From assembly GCF_938029845.1 (NCBI RefSeq), contig NZ_CALHGG010000051.1, positions 1-9,933 on the forward strand: a stretch of 9,933 bases of DNA, written 5' to 3'. A model generated the notes under the pieces. It had not been told where the DNA came from and did no database searches. It saw only the letters and a program-made list of their open reading frames with translations. Source of the DNA: an uncultured Capnocytophaga sp. Its GTDB lineage: Bacteria; Bacteroidota; Bacteroidia; Flavobacteriales; Flavobacteriaceae. Numbering within the stretch: the first letter of the stretch is position 1; each line of letters begins with the position of its first letter. Both the position numbers and the translations under genes were made by a program. This document shows, in pieces, positions 1 to 6,679 of the stretch.

Positions 1-1
1 A

Positions 2-373
2 GGTGAGGCAGAGGCTAAAGCTAAAGAAGCTCTTGGCAAAGCGTGGGACTCTTTAGAGTTTAAGAGCTTTAAGGAGGTAAAAGACGGACTAATGGGCAAG
101 CTGGGTATGAAAACTGAAAGTAGTTCCATGCCAGGGATAAGCCCTATTACGGGAGACGCTACAGCTACCACAGGAGAAGGAGCTAAAACCAAAGACAACA
201 TTGTATCAGGAGGTACCCGACAAACACATATCAATATACAAATAGGCAATGTAGGCACCGATACTAAGGTATATGTATCGTCCGTACGTGAAGGAGTAGA
301 GAACTTTGGAGCAATGGTGAAAGAGGAACTCCTCAGAGCAATTAATAGTATAAACCAGTTGCAGACAAGCTAA
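2..373 (+). CDS. Tail tape measure protein, C-terminal fragment (partial)
   Basis: The reading frame is open from base 2 and enters the window without a start, so only about 123 C-terminal residues are visible. An internal ATG at 92 is not a credible start because the frame continues upstream in the same style (Lys/Ala/Glu-rich helix). The tail end carries a Gly/Thr-rich linker, then HINIQIGNVG, a beta-like patch, and a final helix ending near QLQTS. This 'INIQIG...' ending before a last amphipathic helix is typical of tape measure proteins in Bacteroidetes prophages, which set tail length inside the tail tube. The position directly before baseplate genes agrees. Its stop overlaps the next start (TAATG). 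The family call rests on the C-terminus and context only, because the long helical body lies outside the window. Confidence 0.7.
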   Translation, partial: GEAEAKAKEALGKAWDSLEFKSFKEVKDGLMGKLGMKTESSSMPGISPITGDATATTGEGAKTKDNIVSGGTRQTHINIQIGNVGTDTKVYVSSVREGVENFGAMVKEELLRAINSINQLQTS

Positions 374-660
374 TGAAAGATATACTCATAGATGACAACA
401 ATGACCTACGCTTATTGGCAGGTGATTTTGAGGTGGGGTACTCTGATAACCAACAACAAAAGGCTATACTCACTACTGAAAAGGGAGAATGGAAAGAACA
501 TCCAGAAGTAGGGGTAGGCATCGCCCAAATGCTCGCAGATGACCTCTATACCGAAGTACTCATCGAAATAAAGAAACAATTGGAGTATGATGGTATGCAG
601 ATTAACGATGTAGCCCTAAAAGAGGGCGGCAAGTTACTAATTGATGGACAATATAATTAA
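373..660 (+). CDS. Baseplate protein, gpW/gp25/Mu gp46-like
   Basis: A 95-residue protein that opens with MKDILIDDNNDLRLLAGDFEVG, a short beta-rich N-terminus, then a STEKGEW-like turn (here TTEKGEWKEHP), a GVGI segment and a helix IEIKKQLEYDGM near residues 64-75. It ends with a LLIDGQYN strand. The acidic beta N-terminus, 'KGEW..P..GVG' and a following helix are what I recognise from small phage baseplate wedge proteins related to gp25 of T4, gpW of P2 and gp46 of Mu. These lie next to the J protein in contractile tails. The start is fixed by the 1-base overlap with the tape measure stop. It is translationally coupled and belongs to the late operon. The assignment to the exact subfamily is inference; a baseplate role is likely. 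Confidence 0.6.
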   Translation: MKDILIDDNNDLRLLAGDFEVGYSDNQQQKAILTTEKGEWKEHPEVGVGIAQMLADDLYTEVLIEIKKQLEYDGMQINDVALKEGGKLLIDGQYN

Positions 661-663
661 TCT

Positions 664-897
664 ATGGCACTAAACAAAGAACAACTCAAACAAGGCATTA
701 TCCGACTACAACAGTATATGCTTACCAAAACCGATGCCTCAATGGAAGAGTATGCCGAACGCTTAGCCTCTCTTATTAACGATTTTGTTAAGAGTGGCGA
801 GGTAACGGTGAAAGCAGGTATATCTGTAAGCACGGCAGGAACAGCAGCCGCTCAGACAGGTTCCACTACCAGTGTAGGAATGGGAACCATAAGCTAA
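664..897 (+). CDS. Small phage structural protein of unknown function
   Basis: A 77-residue protein starting three bases after the previous stop. Residues 1-45 are predicted helical (MALNKEQLKQG..., then MEEYAERLASLINDFVKS). Residues 47-77 are a low-complexity beta-like tail rich in Gly, Ala, Ser and Thr (VTVKAGISVSTAG... to MGTIS). I recognise the general pattern of short 'helix plus Gly/Ser/Thr tail' proteins found in tail clusters of Bacteroidetes prophages, but not a named family, so no function is assigned. There is no signal peptide and no membrane helix. Its place between a gpW-like protein and the holin suggests a tail or baseplate accessory part. Coding is well supported by the tight spacing and by codon use like its neighbours. 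Confidence 0.55.
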   Translation: MALNKEQLKQGIIRLQQYMLTKTDASMEEYAERLASLINDFVKSGEVTVKAGISVSTAGTAAAQTGSTTSVGMGTIS

Positions 898-915
898 AAA
901 AATAAACTAAGAAAG

Positions 916-1458
916 ATGATATCACTCAATTACATTTTACAAGGATTTGGATTTAGGGATAGCAAAGACTTCCTACACTCTTCCTTTGGTCACACCTTTT
1001 CAGCTCTTTTTATCAAAATGGACGTAATACTCTCCTTTCTGTTTGCCACTGTGCATTTTCTATTTGGTTTCAATCATTTATTCCTTACCGCTTATGTGGT
1101 ATTGTTAGTGTTTGAATGGGTTACAGGAGTGCAAGCCTCCCGCAAACGAGGTGAAAAGCACGAGAGTCGCAAATTCGGACGTATGTTGTTGAAGATAGCC
1201 ACCTACTTAGTGCCTATTTATATACTACATACCTTCTCGGCTAATGTGGAGTTTCCAAGTCTTGGAGGTTTTGAGTTTGACCCCTTCCACTGGCTTTACT
1301 GGATAGTACTTATAGGGATTATATGGCAACTCGTGGTGAGTCTCTTGGAGAACTTAGATTGTTTAGGCTTTCGCTTTGCTAAAGTACTGCTCAAGATAAT
1401 CAATAAGAAGTTTTATAAAACTTTTGAATTAGAAGATGACAATAACAGTCCTACATAA
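916..1458 (+). CDS. Phage holin (Phage_holin_4 type)
   Basis: A 180-residue membrane protein with about four hydrophobic stretches: residues about 35-50, 55-71, 88-106 and 125-144. Between the second and third lies a charged loop with the motif EWVTGVQASRKRGEKHESRKFGR (residues 67-89, broken here only by normal residues). This resembles the 'D..TG...A...g...SS...' signature of the toxin-secretion/phage-lysis holin family. Holins collect in the inner membrane and open it at the programmed time, so that the endolysin reaches peptidoglycan. The tail from residue 150 is basic and probably cytoplasmic. The gene sits among baseplate genes, directly before the gpX analogue, as gpY sits next to gpX in P2. 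It is about 4.6 kb away from the amidase. It overlaps the next gene by 23 bases. Confidence 0.72.
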   Translation: MISLNYILQGFGFRDSKDFLHSSFGHTFSALFIKMDVILSFLFATVHFLFGFNHLFLTAYVVLLVFEWVTGVQASRKRGEKHESRKFGRMLLKIATYLVPIYILHTFSANVEFPSLGGFEFDPFHWLYWIVLIGIIWQLVVSLLENLDCLGFRFAKVLLKIINKKFYKTFELEDDNNSPT

Positions 1459-1732
1459 TCAAAGTCTATTAGACCTCGCCCTGCAACATACAGGTACCAT
1501 TGAGAGTATCTTTGAGTTGGCTGTACTGAATGAAAAGAACATTACCGACGATATGGTAGCGGGAGCTTCCCTACTTATAGGAGAAATCTCCAACAAGGAT
1601 ATCCTTAACTATTACACGGCTAAGGGTATACAACCCGCCACAGCCTTTACCAAGTCGGACAAGCAAATCTTTGAACGCCTTGAAGGTATTAGCATTTGGG
1701 CAATTAACCTTGATTTTGTAGTAAGGGGCTAA
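1436..1732 (+). CDS. LysM-like tail/baseplate protein (P2 gpX analogue)
   Basis: A 98-residue protein whose first 48 residues look like one LysM-type fold: TITVLHNQSLLDLALQ, a helix, then IFELAVLNEKNITDDM and a closing strand ASLLIG. The pattern 'beta strand, QSLLDLA helix, .LN......D.V..G..L.I' is that of small tail proteins such as P2 gpX, which sit at the baseplate hub or tail tip and may touch peptidoglycan. The C-terminal half has no domain that I recognise. The start at 1436 lies inside the end of the holin frame (23-base overlap), which suggests coupled translation. The next 25 bases hold a short tandem repeat of ACTAACA before the J gene. A purely structural role is more likely than an enzymatic one, since no catalytic motif is present. 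Confidence 0.62.
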   Translation: MTITVLHNQSLLDLALQHTGTIESIFELAVLNEKNITDDMVAGASLLIGEISNKDILNYYTAKGIQPATAFTKSDKQIFERLEGISIWAINLDFVVRG

Positions 1733-1757
1733 ACTACTAACAACTAACAACTGAACC

Positions 1758-2606
1758 ATGGCACGAAGCATACAAGAAATACAAACCCTTATTCTACAGG
1801 CTAAGGCGCAAGAGCCCGCCCTTAATGAACTCAATAGCACCTCCAAAGTAGCTATATGGCGCTTGTGGGTCTATATCATTTCAGTAGCAATATGGAGTTT
1901 GGAAAAGATTTTTGACCTACACAGGGCAGATATTGATAGGAGAATTGCCGAGCTTAAACCAGGTACAGCCAAATGGTATTATAGCAGGGCCTTAGCCTTT
2001 CAATACGGCTTTGACCTGCTGCCAGATAGCGACAAGTTCAACAATCATGGAAGAACAGAGGAACAGATAGAAGCGAGCAAGGTAGTCAAGTATTGTGCTG
2101 TCACTGATGCCCCAACTGAGAGCCGTATCGTGATAAAGATAGCTACAGATAATGCAGGTACGCTCACCCCCGTGACAGCTCACCAACAAGAGGCATTTAG
2201 TCGCTATATCAATGAAATCAAGTATGCAGGGGTCTATGTTACAATATTGAATAACCAACCCGATTGGCTCAAACTCTCTATCCGCATTGTTCGTAACCCA
2301 CTTATTCTGAACGAGAATGGAATGAATGTTAATTCGGGCAAGCAAACGGTAAAAGAAGCCATTAAGGATTACCTCAAGCGTTTACCCTTCAACGGCGAGC
2401 TCTCCCTACAAGCCCTTACCGATGTTATTCAAGGCGTGGAGGGGGTCAAGGATGTGAGTATAGACCTCGCCCAAACCAAATGGATAGAAAGGAGTATATG
2501 GGGTAATTTCCAAGAGATAAATATAAGTCGCATACCCGAAAGTGGTTATTTTGCGGTGAATTTTGATACAAATAACGACACCAAAAGCACTATTACCTAC
2601 CTATGA
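1758..2606 (+). CDS. Baseplate assembly protein J-like
   Basis: A 282-residue protein. Residues about 23-62 hold the conserved N-terminal segment with STSKVAIWRLW, VAIWSLEKIFDLH and ADIDRRI. Then come ELKPGTAKWY and a central beta-rich domain. Near residues 150-185 is YAGVYVTILN..PDWLKLSIRI, followed by a C-terminal V.EAI.DYLKRLPFNGELSLQALTDVIQGVEGVKDV helix-turn-strand. That C-terminal piece is the typical end of baseplate J/gp47/T4 gp6 proteins, in which ring neighbours contact each other. These Bacteroidetes versions are sometimes mislabelled as nucleotidyltransferases, but no such active site is visible. It forms part of the baseplate wedge in a contractile tail. The last four bases overlap the next gene (ATGA), so the two are probably translated together. 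Confidence 0.75.
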   Translation: MARSIQEIQTLILQAKAQEPALNELNSTSKVAIWRLWVYIISVAIWSLEKIFDLHRADIDRRIAELKPGTAKWYYSRALAFQYGFDLLPDSDKFNNHGRTEEQIEASKVVKYCAVTDAPTESRIVIKIATDNAGTLTPVTAHQQEAFSRYINEIKYAGVYVTILNNQPDWLKLSIRIVRNPLILNENGMNVNSGKQTVKEAIKDYLKRLPFNGELSLQALTDVIQGVEGVKDVSIDLAQTKWIERSIWGNFQEINISRIPESGYFAVNFDTNNDTKSTITYL

Positions 2607-3067
2607 GAATCTTTGAACTCAATTTACGGAGGCTCGTTATCTTGCTACTGCCTACTTTTTTAAGAAAAGCACGCCTTGTAGCTTGGTTACAGATACTTAT
2701 TGCACCTTTGGAACAACTCCAATATAGCTTTAACCAAAAGCGGAATAGCGACCTGGTAACCCTCACGCATAACGGACAGAAATGCTATCTAAGGAAGATT
2801 CTCAATGATAGTTTTGACCAAACATTAAGGCGTATCCGCATAGAGGATATGACTCACTTTAACGCACTGTATATCTATACGGAGGCGGAAAATCAACCTG
2901 TATATTTAGAGGAAAAATACCTATATACTTCGGGAGAAATGCAAGTGAGTGGGGTGAATTTCTCCGTACGTATACCGAAGACATTACGAACAAGAAATGT
3001 AGAGATTAAAGCCCTTATTGAGGCTTACAAGATAGCATCTAAGAGATATATAATAATTTATGAATAA
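2603..3067 (+). CDS. Phage baseplate/tail protein in the gpI position
   Basis: A 154-residue protein starting within the J stop codon. The N-terminus has a hydrophobic and basic helix (MRIFELNLRRLVILLLPTFLR) that looks amphipathic rather than like a signal peptide. A helix QILIAPLEQLQYSFNQKR follows, then a beta-rich body with YLRKILNDSFD, IRIEDMTHF, and a C-terminal strand RYIIIYE. I do not recognise a named domain. The order J, then this gene, then fibre genes matches J-I-H in P2-like phages, where gpI is a wedge protein linking the baseplate to fibres. The same role here is inferred from position only. It overlaps the next gene by eight bases. Base use is like the rest of the tail operon. 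Confidence 0.55.
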   Translation: MRIFELNLRRLVILLLPTFLRKARLVAWLQILIAPLEQLQYSFNQKRNSDLVTLTHNGQKCYLRKILNDSFDQTLRRIRIEDMTHFNALYIYTEAENQPVYLEEKYLYTSGEMQVSGVNFSVRIPKTLRTRNVEIKALIEAYKIASKRYIIIYE

Positions 3068-3923
3068 AATCAACTTTGACAACACAGGAGGGTTTCCCTT
3101 GGGTGCCTATACCCTCAAATTTATGCAGCAGAGCTACCAATTGCTCAATGCACTGGGCAATATAGCGGGGAACCTAAGTATTCTTTGGGGCTGTGATCGG
3201 GTAGGTCGTAGCATTACCGATGGAGTGGTATATATCAATGGCGAGGTGCTTCCCTTCAAAGGTGCACCCATATCCGAAAAGGTCATTATTGTAGAGACCA
3301 CACGTAAACGAATATTCAAGGATGGCGTAGAGAAAGCCGTAGAATATACCCGCTATGCTACTTTTGGCAACAGCACAAGTGGACTTCTATGGGCGAACTT
3401 TAAAAGGTTTTTAAATAACCAACAAATAGAAGCCCAATCCTTTACAGATGAGAATTCCTTACTCAAGCGATTGGAAAAGCTAGAAGAGCGAGTAGAAAAG
3501 ACAGTACCTATAGGATTAGTCGCTATATGGGACAGACCGGCTTCAGAAATCCCAGAAGGTTGGGTGGAGCATACTGAAATGCAGGGGGCAGTACCTGTGG
3601 GACATAAGAGAGATGATAGTGATTTCGGAGCAATAGGAACGAAAGTAGGGAGTAAAACGGTACGCATTGAGAAAAACAACTTACCCGAAATGGAACTTGA
3701 CTTAAAAAATAAAAATGGAAGTGGTTTTGAAGTCCTTGGTCTTGACCTTATCAATTATAATGGAAATAATGTGGGTGGATGGATTAATAGTGGGTCTATT
3801 CCTAGTTGGGGAAAAGAATCAGGTAACAATATTAAAGCTCTCCTCAAAGGAGGTGAGCAACCTATTGATAATATTCAGCCTTCACGAATAGTTAAATTTA
3901 TTCGTTTTGTTGGATTCAATTAA
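3060..3923 (+). CDS. Tail fibre/collar-type protein
   Basis: A 287-residue protein in three parts. Residues 1-110 form a beta-rich baseplate-attachment domain with GGFPLGAYTLKFMQQSY, ILWGCDRVG and ITDGVVYINGEVLPFKGA. Residues about 131-148 form a short coiled coil (LLKRLEKLEERVEK), as expected for a trimeric fibre. Residues 149-287 resemble a tail-collar head: PIGLVAIWD, then IPEGWVEH, AVPVGH and LPEMELDL, ending with IVKFIRFVGFN. 'IP.GW' and the final 'FI.F' strand are hallmarks of collar domains at fibre tips. The product probably joins the baseplate and carries receptor binding. From about 3690 the DNA becomes visibly richer in A/T and Gly/Asn codons, consistent with an exchanged tip domain. 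There is a 29-base gap before the next fibre gene. Confidence 0.62.
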   Translation: MNKINFDNTGGFPLGAYTLKFMQQSYQLLNALGNIAGNLSILWGCDRVGRSITDGVVYINGEVLPFKGAPISEKVIIVETTRKRIFKDGVEKAVEYTRYATFGNSTSGLLWANFKRFLNNQQIEAQSFTDENSLLKRLEKLEERVEKTVPIGLVAIWDRPASEIPEGWVEHTEMQGAVPVGHKRDDSDFGAIGTKVGSKTVRIEKNNLPEMELDLKNKNGSGFEVLGLDLINYNGNNVGGWINSGSIPSWGKESGNNIKALLKGGEQPIDNIQPSRIVKFIRFVGFN

Positions 3924-3952
3924 AATCCTTTAACCTTTCATTCTAAAATACA

Positions 3953-5344
3953 ATGATTACACCATTATCAACCTTAAAGCGTTGGTTTTCCAACTTTATG
4001 AAGCCTAACCAAGAGCACTTTTGGGCGATATTTGACAGTTTCCGCCATAAAAGTGAGAAAGTCCCTATGGAAGATATAGACGGGTTAACTACGGCTTTAG
4101 AGGGTACCGCTTCTGCGGAGCAGCTACAGAACCACTTAAGAGATTCCCATGCCCATAGTGAGTTGTTAGATAAAAAAGTCGATAAAGTACCAGGGAAGAT
4201 GTTATCATCCAATGATTTCACCAATGAACTACGTGCCAAATTAGAGGGATTGCGGAATGTGGATATATCGCAGCTACTACCCAAGGGAGGCTATACTGGG
4301 ACAGCTCAGAACCTGAAGGACCTAATAGATAACATCATGCGGATCTTGCAGTCTCCTGATACGGAACTGGACGAACTGCGGGAGATCGTCGCTTATATCA
4401 AGCAGAACAAACGCACCTTGGACACCTTGGGTATATCCAATATAGCGGGCTTGCAGGATGCCCTCAATGGCAAAGCACCCACAGACCATAACCACGATGA
4501 TCGCTACTCCCGATTGGGGCACACTCACACAGAATACGCCTATCGTACTCATAGGCACCATTGGGATGACATAGACGGAAAGCCTAGTATGGATTTTATT
4601 CCTACCTCTTGGAATAAGAGGAATAATAAAGAAGTCATAAGGACACAAACATCTGATAATTGGCTAAGGATTAATGACCTCAACAGCCATACTAACGGTG
4701 TGTATTTTGGAACATCTGTTATAAGAACAGATGGTCAAGTACAAGTAGGAGAAAGTGGAGCAGAAGCGGTATTGTCAGATTTAGGGCTTACCTTAAAGAA
4801 AAGACTTAGAATCAATGCATGGGCTGGAGGAGATGGTGCTGACATTAAGTGTAAGGGTAGAATGCAAATTGCTTCTTCTTCAGGTATAATTGATTTTAGA
4901 AAAATTTTTGATGACTTGGTTAATTGGAATGGAAATGCAACTGTTACTATAGATATTAATGATGGTTTGATAAAACTCAATGGTATCAAAACAAATGTAA
5001 ATCCATCAGGAGAAAGGGTTTTTGCAACAGATGGTCAAACGATACATCTGGCAGATTATATAGGGACAAGTGGTTCTATTTCCTCCAATTGGATGATGGG
5101 TGCTGCATGGTATGGTAGGACTATTAATGTAATGGCAAATGCTATTGTTAATGTTTCAACAATGGCAGAAAATAGAAATGTGGTGTTTCGTAAATGTTTT
5201 GCAGGTGGAGCGGTTACCTTCAACACAACAGGAAAACAAGTGGTATATACAGGAGATAACACCTTCAATGGGGGTGATGGAAGTACCGCTGTGGTGAGTA
5301 CGGCTGGTGGAAATAAGATGTACATTGATATTAGGAATGTATGA
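3953..5344 (+). CDS. Long tail fibre protein with His-rich HxH motif
   Basis: A 463-residue protein. Residues 1-45 carry a segment recognisable from Bacteroidetes phage fibres (LKRWFSNFMKPNQEHFWAI, then DSFRHKSEKVP). Residues about 46-175 are helical with GLTTALEG, GLRNVD and IAGLQDALNGKAP. Residues 179-211 form the His-rich block with H179xH181, H190xH192 and H200xH202, finishing in HHWDDIDGKP. In T4-like long tail fibres, such HxH pairs bind metal ions in a trimeric needle. Residues about 215-463 are beta-rich and lack any chaperone signature, and probably form the receptor-binding tip. From about 4620 the DNA turns A/T-rich (4861-4920 has 16 G+C of 60, against 31 of 60 at 4261-4320), which suggests that the tip was acquired separately. 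The ATG at 3953 gives the conserved N-terminus. Confidence 0.7.
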   Translation: MITPLSTLKRWFSNFMKPNQEHFWAIFDSFRHKSEKVPMEDIDGLTTALEGTASAEQLQNHLRDSHAHSELLDKKVDKVPGKMLSSNDFTNELRAKLEGLRNVDISQLLPKGGYTGTAQNLKDLIDNIMRILQSPDTELDELREIVAYIKQNKRTLDTLGISNIAGLQDALNGKAPTDHNHDDRYSRLGHTHTEYAYRTHRHHWDDIDGKPSMDFIPTSWNKRNNKEVIRTQTSDNWLRINDLNSHTNGVYFGTSVIRTDGQVQVGESGAEAVLSDLGLTLKKRLRINAWAGGDGADIKCKGRMQIASSSGIIDFRKIFDDLVNWNGNATVTIDINDGLIKLNGIKTNVNPSGERVFATDGQTIHLADYIGTSGSISSNWMMGAAWYGRTINVMANAIVNVSTMAENRNVVFRKCFAGGAVTFNTTGKQVVYTGDNTFNGGDGSTAVVSTAGGNKMYIDIRNV

Positions 5345-5398
5345 TCCCCCTAGCCCCCGAAGGGGGAACAAATGACAAGTGACTAATGACAAATTACT
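5345..5398. repeat. GC-rich hairpin plus 14-base tandem repeat
   Basis: Five C at 5354-5358 pair with five G at 5362-5366 across a GAA loop. Another C5 run at 5346-5350 can compete for the same G run. Directly after lie two 14-base units, AATGACAAGTGACT (5371-5384) and AATGACAAATTACT (5385-5398), matching at 12 of 14 bases. Similar CCCCCGAAGGGGG and AATGACAA strings are, to my memory, dispersed between genes in Flavobacteriia, so this may be a REP- or MITE-like relic. There is no T tract after the hairpin, so it is a poor intrinsic terminator on the + strand. It marks the border between the tail fibre and the AT-rich orphan gene. Confidence 0.5.
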
Positions 5399-5404
5399 AA
5401 TAAG

Positions 5405-5956
5405 ATGAATGTGATACAATTTTTTGATTGGGGAGGTGGAATAAAAGAAAATTATGTTCCTTTCTTTAAAGTAATAGTAAAAAATATTTTTGTTAATCAA
5501 AAAGGTATTGAACTTACAAAGAAAATTCCTATAACACTACCTTATGACACTACAATTGCTATAGATACTGTAATGAATAATAAAGTAGTAGCGGGTACAG
5601 TTTATAAGACTAAAAAAAGCGACCTTCGTAAGGAAGGTTCAGATCTTATTTGCCAAACTTATCTCAAACATAATTTTAGATTATCACAAAAACAACATTC
5701 GTTTTCAATACATTGTAATACAAATGATATTCCTTATTTTGCACCCCTTGATGCATACTGGAGAGGCGATGTATATATAGGAGGAAGAAAGATAAAAAAT
5801 GGATATATCATTAATGGTGTTAAAGTATATAATGCTAATATTCAAATTGCTTTGGCTGGAAATAATGAATTGGGGTGGGTTTTTGAAGATAATTTGGAAG
5901 AAATACCATTTAATAGTCTTTTTGGGAAGGAAATAGAATTAAGAATAAGAAATTAA
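5405..5956 (+). CDS. AT-rich orphan protein of unknown function
   Basis: A 183-residue protein that I do not recognise. It starts MNVIQFFDWGGGIKENYVPFF and contains beta-prone stretches (FKVIVKNIFVNQKG, IPITLPYDTTIAID, GDVYIGGRKIKNGYIINGVKVYNANIQIAL), ending KEIELRIRN. There is no signal peptide, no membrane helix and no catalytic motif that I can name. The DNA is strikingly A/T-rich: 5461-5520 has 10 G+C of 60, while 1801-1860 in the J gene has 30 of 60. Together with the repeat just upstream, this suggests a recently gained gene ('moron') or a part co-transferred with the fibre tip. Its place right after the fibre would fit a fibre-tip adhesin, a fibre chaperone or a superinfection factor. 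None of these can be chosen from the sequence. Confidence 0.5.
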   Translation: MNVIQFFDWGGGIKENYVPFFKVIVKNIFVNQKGIELTKKIPITLPYDTTIAIDTVMNNKVVAGTVYKTKKSDLRKEGSDLICQTYLKHNFRLSQKQHSFSIHCNTNDIPYFAPLDAYWRGDVYIGGRKIKNGYIINGVKVYNANIQIALAGNNELGWVFEDNLEEIPFNSLFGKEIELRIRN

Positions 5957-5976
5957 GTTCATATTTTTAAAGTCTT

Positions 5977-6063
5977 ATGGAAGAATTTATCAAAAAACAC
6001 TTACCCTTTGCTCTGTCTCCAGAGCGCAAGACGGGTATTTCAGTGATATTTATTAATATTTAA
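5977..6063 (+). pseudogene. Remnant of a glucosaminidase-type phage lysin (N-terminus only)
   Basis: An ATG at 5977 opens a 28-codon frame that stops at 6061-6063. It reads MEEFIKKHLPFALSPERKTG and then ISVIFINI. Up to about residue 25 this matches the start of FlgJ-like N-acetylglucosaminidase domains of phage and cell-wall enzymes ('..FI.KY.PFA...E..TGI...F.LAQAALESGWG'). The rest, including the ALESGWG part with the catalytic Glu, is missing, and the stop comes 12 bases before the amidase start. The simplest reading is that an older lysin gene was replaced by the amidase by recombination close behind its start, leaving a short stub. The match is from memory of the family pattern and is short, so a chance small ORF is possible. 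The peptide cannot be an active enzyme. Confidence 0.5.
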
Positions 6064-6075
6064 AATCAAAATACC

Positions 6076-6504
6076 ATGAAAAAAAGCAAACGAACTATTA
6101 AGTACCTCGTGGTACATTGTTCCGCTACCCCTGAAGGGCGAGTACATACTGCTAAGGATATAGACCTATGGCATAAACAAAGAGGTTTTACCGAAATAGG
6201 TTACAACTATATCGTCCGCCTTGACGGGACCGTAGAAGAGGGCAGAGATGTCAATAAAGTCCCTGCCCACGTGGAAGGGCACAACTCCGATAGCATAGGG
6301 ATATGCTACATTGGGGGCATTGACAAAAACACCTTACAGCCTAAAGATACCCGAACAAAGGAACAGAAGGAGGCTATTTTGGAGCTTTTAAGAGAGTTGA
6401 GAAAGTTGTACCCCGATGCAGTGATACAAGGACACCGAGATTTTTTAGGAGTAAAAAAGGCTTGCCCATGCTTTAACGCTAAGGAGGAGTACCAAAATAT
6501 CTAA
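6076..6504 (+). CDS. N-acetylmuramoyl-L-alanine amidase, T7 lysozyme-like endolysin
   Basis: A 142-residue Amidase_2-type zinc enzyme that cleaves the bond between N-acetylmuramic acid and L-alanine in peptidoglycan. It aligns by eye with T7 lysozyme along its length (151 residues in T7). VVHCSAT at 12-18 holds zinc ligand H14, QGHRD gives H120, and KKACPCF gives C130. GYNY at 42-45 supplies the expected tyrosine (T7 Y46) and K128 matches the T7 lysine next to the cysteine. DGTVEEGRD at 50-58 and IGICYIGGID at 74-83 are also conserved. There is no signal peptide, so release depends on the holin (916-1458). Start 6076 keeps the short basic N-terminus. The Acb2-like gene follows after 16 bases. 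T7 lysozyme also inhibits RNA polymerase, but nothing here shows that role. Confidence 0.9.
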   Translation: MKKSKRTIKYLVVHCSATPEGRVHTAKDIDLWHKQRGFTEIGYNYIVRLDGTVEEGRDVNKVPAHVEGHNSDSIGICYIGGIDKNTLQPKDTRTKEQKEAILELLRELRKLYPDAVIQGHRDFLGVKKACPCFNAKEEYQNI

Positions 6505-6520
6505 TCGTAAATTGTTAATT

Positions 6521-6679
6521 ATGATAGAAGTAAATGAACTAAAAAAAGAGTATGAAAGTCTCCTCACTAAAGTAGAACAATTACCACGAAGTCGAGAGCT
6601 TTCCTTGGTGATTACCAAGTTGGAAGAGGGTCTTATGTGGCTTGAAAAATCAATCAAAAAAAGTCAAAGCAATGTATGA
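6521..6679 (+). CDS. Acb2/Tad1-hairpin-like cyclic nucleotide sponge (candidate anti-CBASS)
   Basis: A 52-residue protein made of two helices: MIEVNELKKEYESLLTKVEQ, a turn LPRSRE, then LSLVITKLEEGLMWLEKSIKK. The pattern 'P.SRE.SL..TKLEE..MW...I.' is the core signature of the Acb2/Tad1 hairpin family (PF24729 as I recall). Acb2 of Pseudomonas phage PaMx33 and T4 Vs.4 belong to it. These small phage proteins oligomerise and trap cyclic di- and trinucleotides made by CBASS, which keeps abortive-infection effectors off. At 52 residues it is shorter than those examples but contains the whole hairpin. The ATG at 6521 sits 16 bases after the amidase stop, and its TGA overlaps the next ATG (ATGA), so it is co-translated with the spanin. 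The family call is from motif recognition, and ligand binding is inferred. Confidence 0.68.
   Translation: MIEVNELKKEYESLLTKVEQLPRSRELSLVITKLEEGLMWLEKSIKKSQSNV

Noticed and set aside
3060..5344. Diversity-generating retroelement acting on the fibre genes
   Set aside because: No reverse transcriptase, template repeat or accessory gene is visible in the window, and the A/T-rich tips are not adenine-specific variants of a nearby repeat.
1571..5500. Several minus-strand frames of 60-130 codons across the tail genes
   Set aside because: All are antisense to well-supported tail genes, have unlikely amino-acid make-up (Ser/Leu/Cys-rich), and no promoter or spacing supports them.
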